From Chrysomallon squamiferum (taxonomy: Eukaryota > Mollusca > Gastropoda > Neomphalida > Peltospiridae): a DNA stretch of 64,000 nucleotides. Numbering within the stretch: the first letter of the stretch is position 1; every line of letters begins with the position of its first letter. Below are positions 62,785 to 64,000 of the stretch, one piece after another. The notes beneath the pieces were generated by a model. That model did no database searches, was not told where the DNA came from, and worked only from the letters and a program-made list of their open reading frames with translations. The stretch spans positions 20,557,650 to 20,621,649 of the forward strand of contig CM022665.1 in assembly GCA_012295275.1 (NCBI GenBank), in the 5' to 3' direction. The position numbers and the translations under genes were made by a program.

Positions 62785-63889
62785 GTACTTAAAACCTTCT
62801 GGCTCTAACCCCTCAAATTATTAAGATGACTGGTTAAATTCATATCAATTAATAGTGTTCTTACTGTCAGACGTCAGCATTGGTGATGATGATGCTGTGA
62901 TTGCCGATGAGAAGAAACTTGGAGCTTTAGAGATAACTGTAAGTGTGACGACGAGGTGAGACCGACTGGAGTGATCATGTACAAGTGTTGCAGACTCACG
63001 CCGTGTACGCAGACCACGTTGAACAAGACACATCACATCATAGACTGAATCTACAGGCCTGTACAAACAGAATTGTGTTGTTGTTTTTTAAAATGTGAAA
63101 TGAGTAGTTTGATAATTTCTTGCTGTTGAACAAGACGCATTACATTACAAACAGAATCTACAGGCCTGTTCAAACAAAATAATATTTTGGGGTCATTTGG
63201 TAATTTTTAGGCATCATTTTCAACAAGCTTTATCTTTCTTTTTAAAAGATTACCATCAAATGAATTTCAACTGTATGCAGCATGTACACATCTAAATGAG
63301 GAAGTTTCTGCTAAAGGGGGAGAACTCTGTCAACAATTAGTTTTGTTGTCTGTTCAATCAGTGATTATATGATTGTACTTCAAAATGACCTGATGACCTT
63401 AAGTAAAATTTCTTCATCAACAGCTGCAGGCAAGAATGAAAAGGTGTGCCAGTGTAAAAATCTGGACTTCATAATGTGCATTTTGATGATCATTTACACA
63501 GATATATTTGTAATGGTTAACAATACTTATATTTATAAACCCATATTATAAGATTCAGAATTCAGAAACTTTTATATTTATTTATTTCCAAGCTTAAAAA
63601 ACATGCAAACTTGTCATTTTTCACACCTGTTTCTGTTCTGTTTTATAAGCTTAGACAACTCAATAAAGAAATAACTTCATTGTACAGGTAGTTTATCTAC
63701 TCCTAGCTAACCAAGTTAAAATATTACCTTGAAGTGACTGTTGGTAAGTTGACACCATTGTCAGGTCCTGTGACAACTTCGTGTTTGATGTTGGGATCTC
63801 TGCTGAGGAGATCTCGAATGTCATTGTTGTAGATTTCTACTACAGAAACTTCCAATGTGTGACTTCCTTCTGGCTTCTCGGAAACTAGT
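61050..63889 (-). CDS. KIF25: KIF25-type kinesin motor, C-terminal part (5' end outside window)
   Basis: Exons in transcript order: 63889-63728, 63058-62865, 62259-62125, 61744-61589 and 61252-61050, stop at 61050. All GT-AG and in phase; the first begins in the middle of a codon, so upstream exons with the P-loop lie beyond 64000. The visible part covers [15 protein letters not shown], switch I (HDHSSRSH; the usual Asn is His, as in human KIF25), switch [10 protein letters not shown], then [35 protein letters not shown] and [10 protein letters not shown]. The tail [12 protein letters not shown] is nearly identical to the human KIF25 end. Kinesins use ATP to move on microtubules; human KIF25 has been linked to centrosome positioning. 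The insert after switch I is Ser-rich. The protein ends shortly after the motor, with no long coiled coil downstream. Confidence 0.92.
62345..62545. repeat. degenerate telomere-like (CCCTAA)n tract
   Basis: About 200 bp of ccctaa, cctaaa, ccctaatc, aaccctaactcta variants, with the C-rich strand on top, inside a KIF25 intron. It looks like a decayed interstitial telomeric sequence. Confidence 0.85.
62704..62815. mobile_element. fold-back element with TA loop
   Basis: Arms 62704-62739 and 62780-62815 are inverse complements at about 33 of 36 positions (tgaggggttagaaccagaag and its partner) around a 40-bp TA-rich loop. It could be a small MITE or the ends of a deleted element. No clear target duplication was identified. 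Confidence 0.8.
63122..63176 (-). pseudogene. partial duplicate of the KIF25 switch-I exon start and acceptor
   Basis: On the minus strand tttgaacag|gcctgtagattc reproduces the real junction tttgtacag|gcctgtagattc (exon from 63058). Similarity continues to cttgttcaac, about 48 of 57 bases. The copy keeps AG and an open frame (PVDSV.NVM.LVQ) but stops where similarity ends. Confidence 0.88.
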
Positions 63890-64000
63890 CTAAATATACA
63901 CATTCTTTTATTTTAGTAACACATCTAAATAAACACAACCTTTTACTTTAATAACATATTATAAAACTCAAAAATCAAATGTTTGTGTAATAACTAGTTA

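Overview
The window is a piece of an animal nuclear genome. It is AT-rich, packed with microsatellites, and carries intron-split genes with GT-AG junctions. The five recognisable genes match metazoan families and resemble bilaterian orthologues. Repeat texture, intron sizes and the mix of small DNA transposons suggest a lophotrochozoan, most likely a mollusc; that placement is inference. I built the gene models by hand from exon homology, splice consensus and phase continuity. The five named models join in frame, and the three whose stop and start are both inside the window sum to whole codons.

Layout. 1-2758: simple repeats and a triplicated unit upstream of gene 1. 2759-18016 (+): HUNK-type AMPK-related Ser/Thr kinase, 9 coding exons. 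18017-24819: repeat-rich intergenic DNA with a hAT-type MITE. 24820-27306 (-): YRDC, threonylcarbamoyl-AMP synthase, 5 exons. 27307-27721: a 415-bp gap between divergent start codons. 27722-37435 (+): CDK5RAP1, mitochondrial tRNA methylthiotransferase, 12 exons. About 40092-44273 (-): an unrecognised, acidic, single-pass membrane protein with three CX5CXHXH modules, incomplete at both ends and with one apparent frameshift. 46452-55453 (+): secreted or lysosomal acid lipase, 10 exons. 61050-63889 (-): C-terminal part of a KIF25-type kinesin motor, running off the right edge. Neighbours alternate in orientation (convergent, divergent, convergent, divergent, convergent).

Functional links. The divergent YRDC/CDK5RAP1 pair encodes two enzymes that both modify A37 next to the tRNA anticodon (t6A and ms2i6A), so a shared promoter would make functional sense. 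No other operon-like logic is visible, as expected in an animal genome.

The most unusual signal is structural. At many exon boundaries the splice site, and often the first or last bases of the exon, has been copied into the adjacent intron as a tandem minisatellite or a single duplicate. This occurs at HUNK exon 6, CDK5RAP1 exons 5 and 7, YRDC exon 3, lipase exons 6, 7 and 10, the KIF25 switch-I exon and the terminal donor of the unknown gene. A decayed copy of the CDK5RAP1 radical-SAM exon also lies three introns downstream of the original. The result is a series of decoy splice sites beside real ones. Other mobile or structural DNA includes hAT-, Tigger-, mariner- and piggyBac-like MITEs, a fold-back element and an interstitial telomere-like tract.
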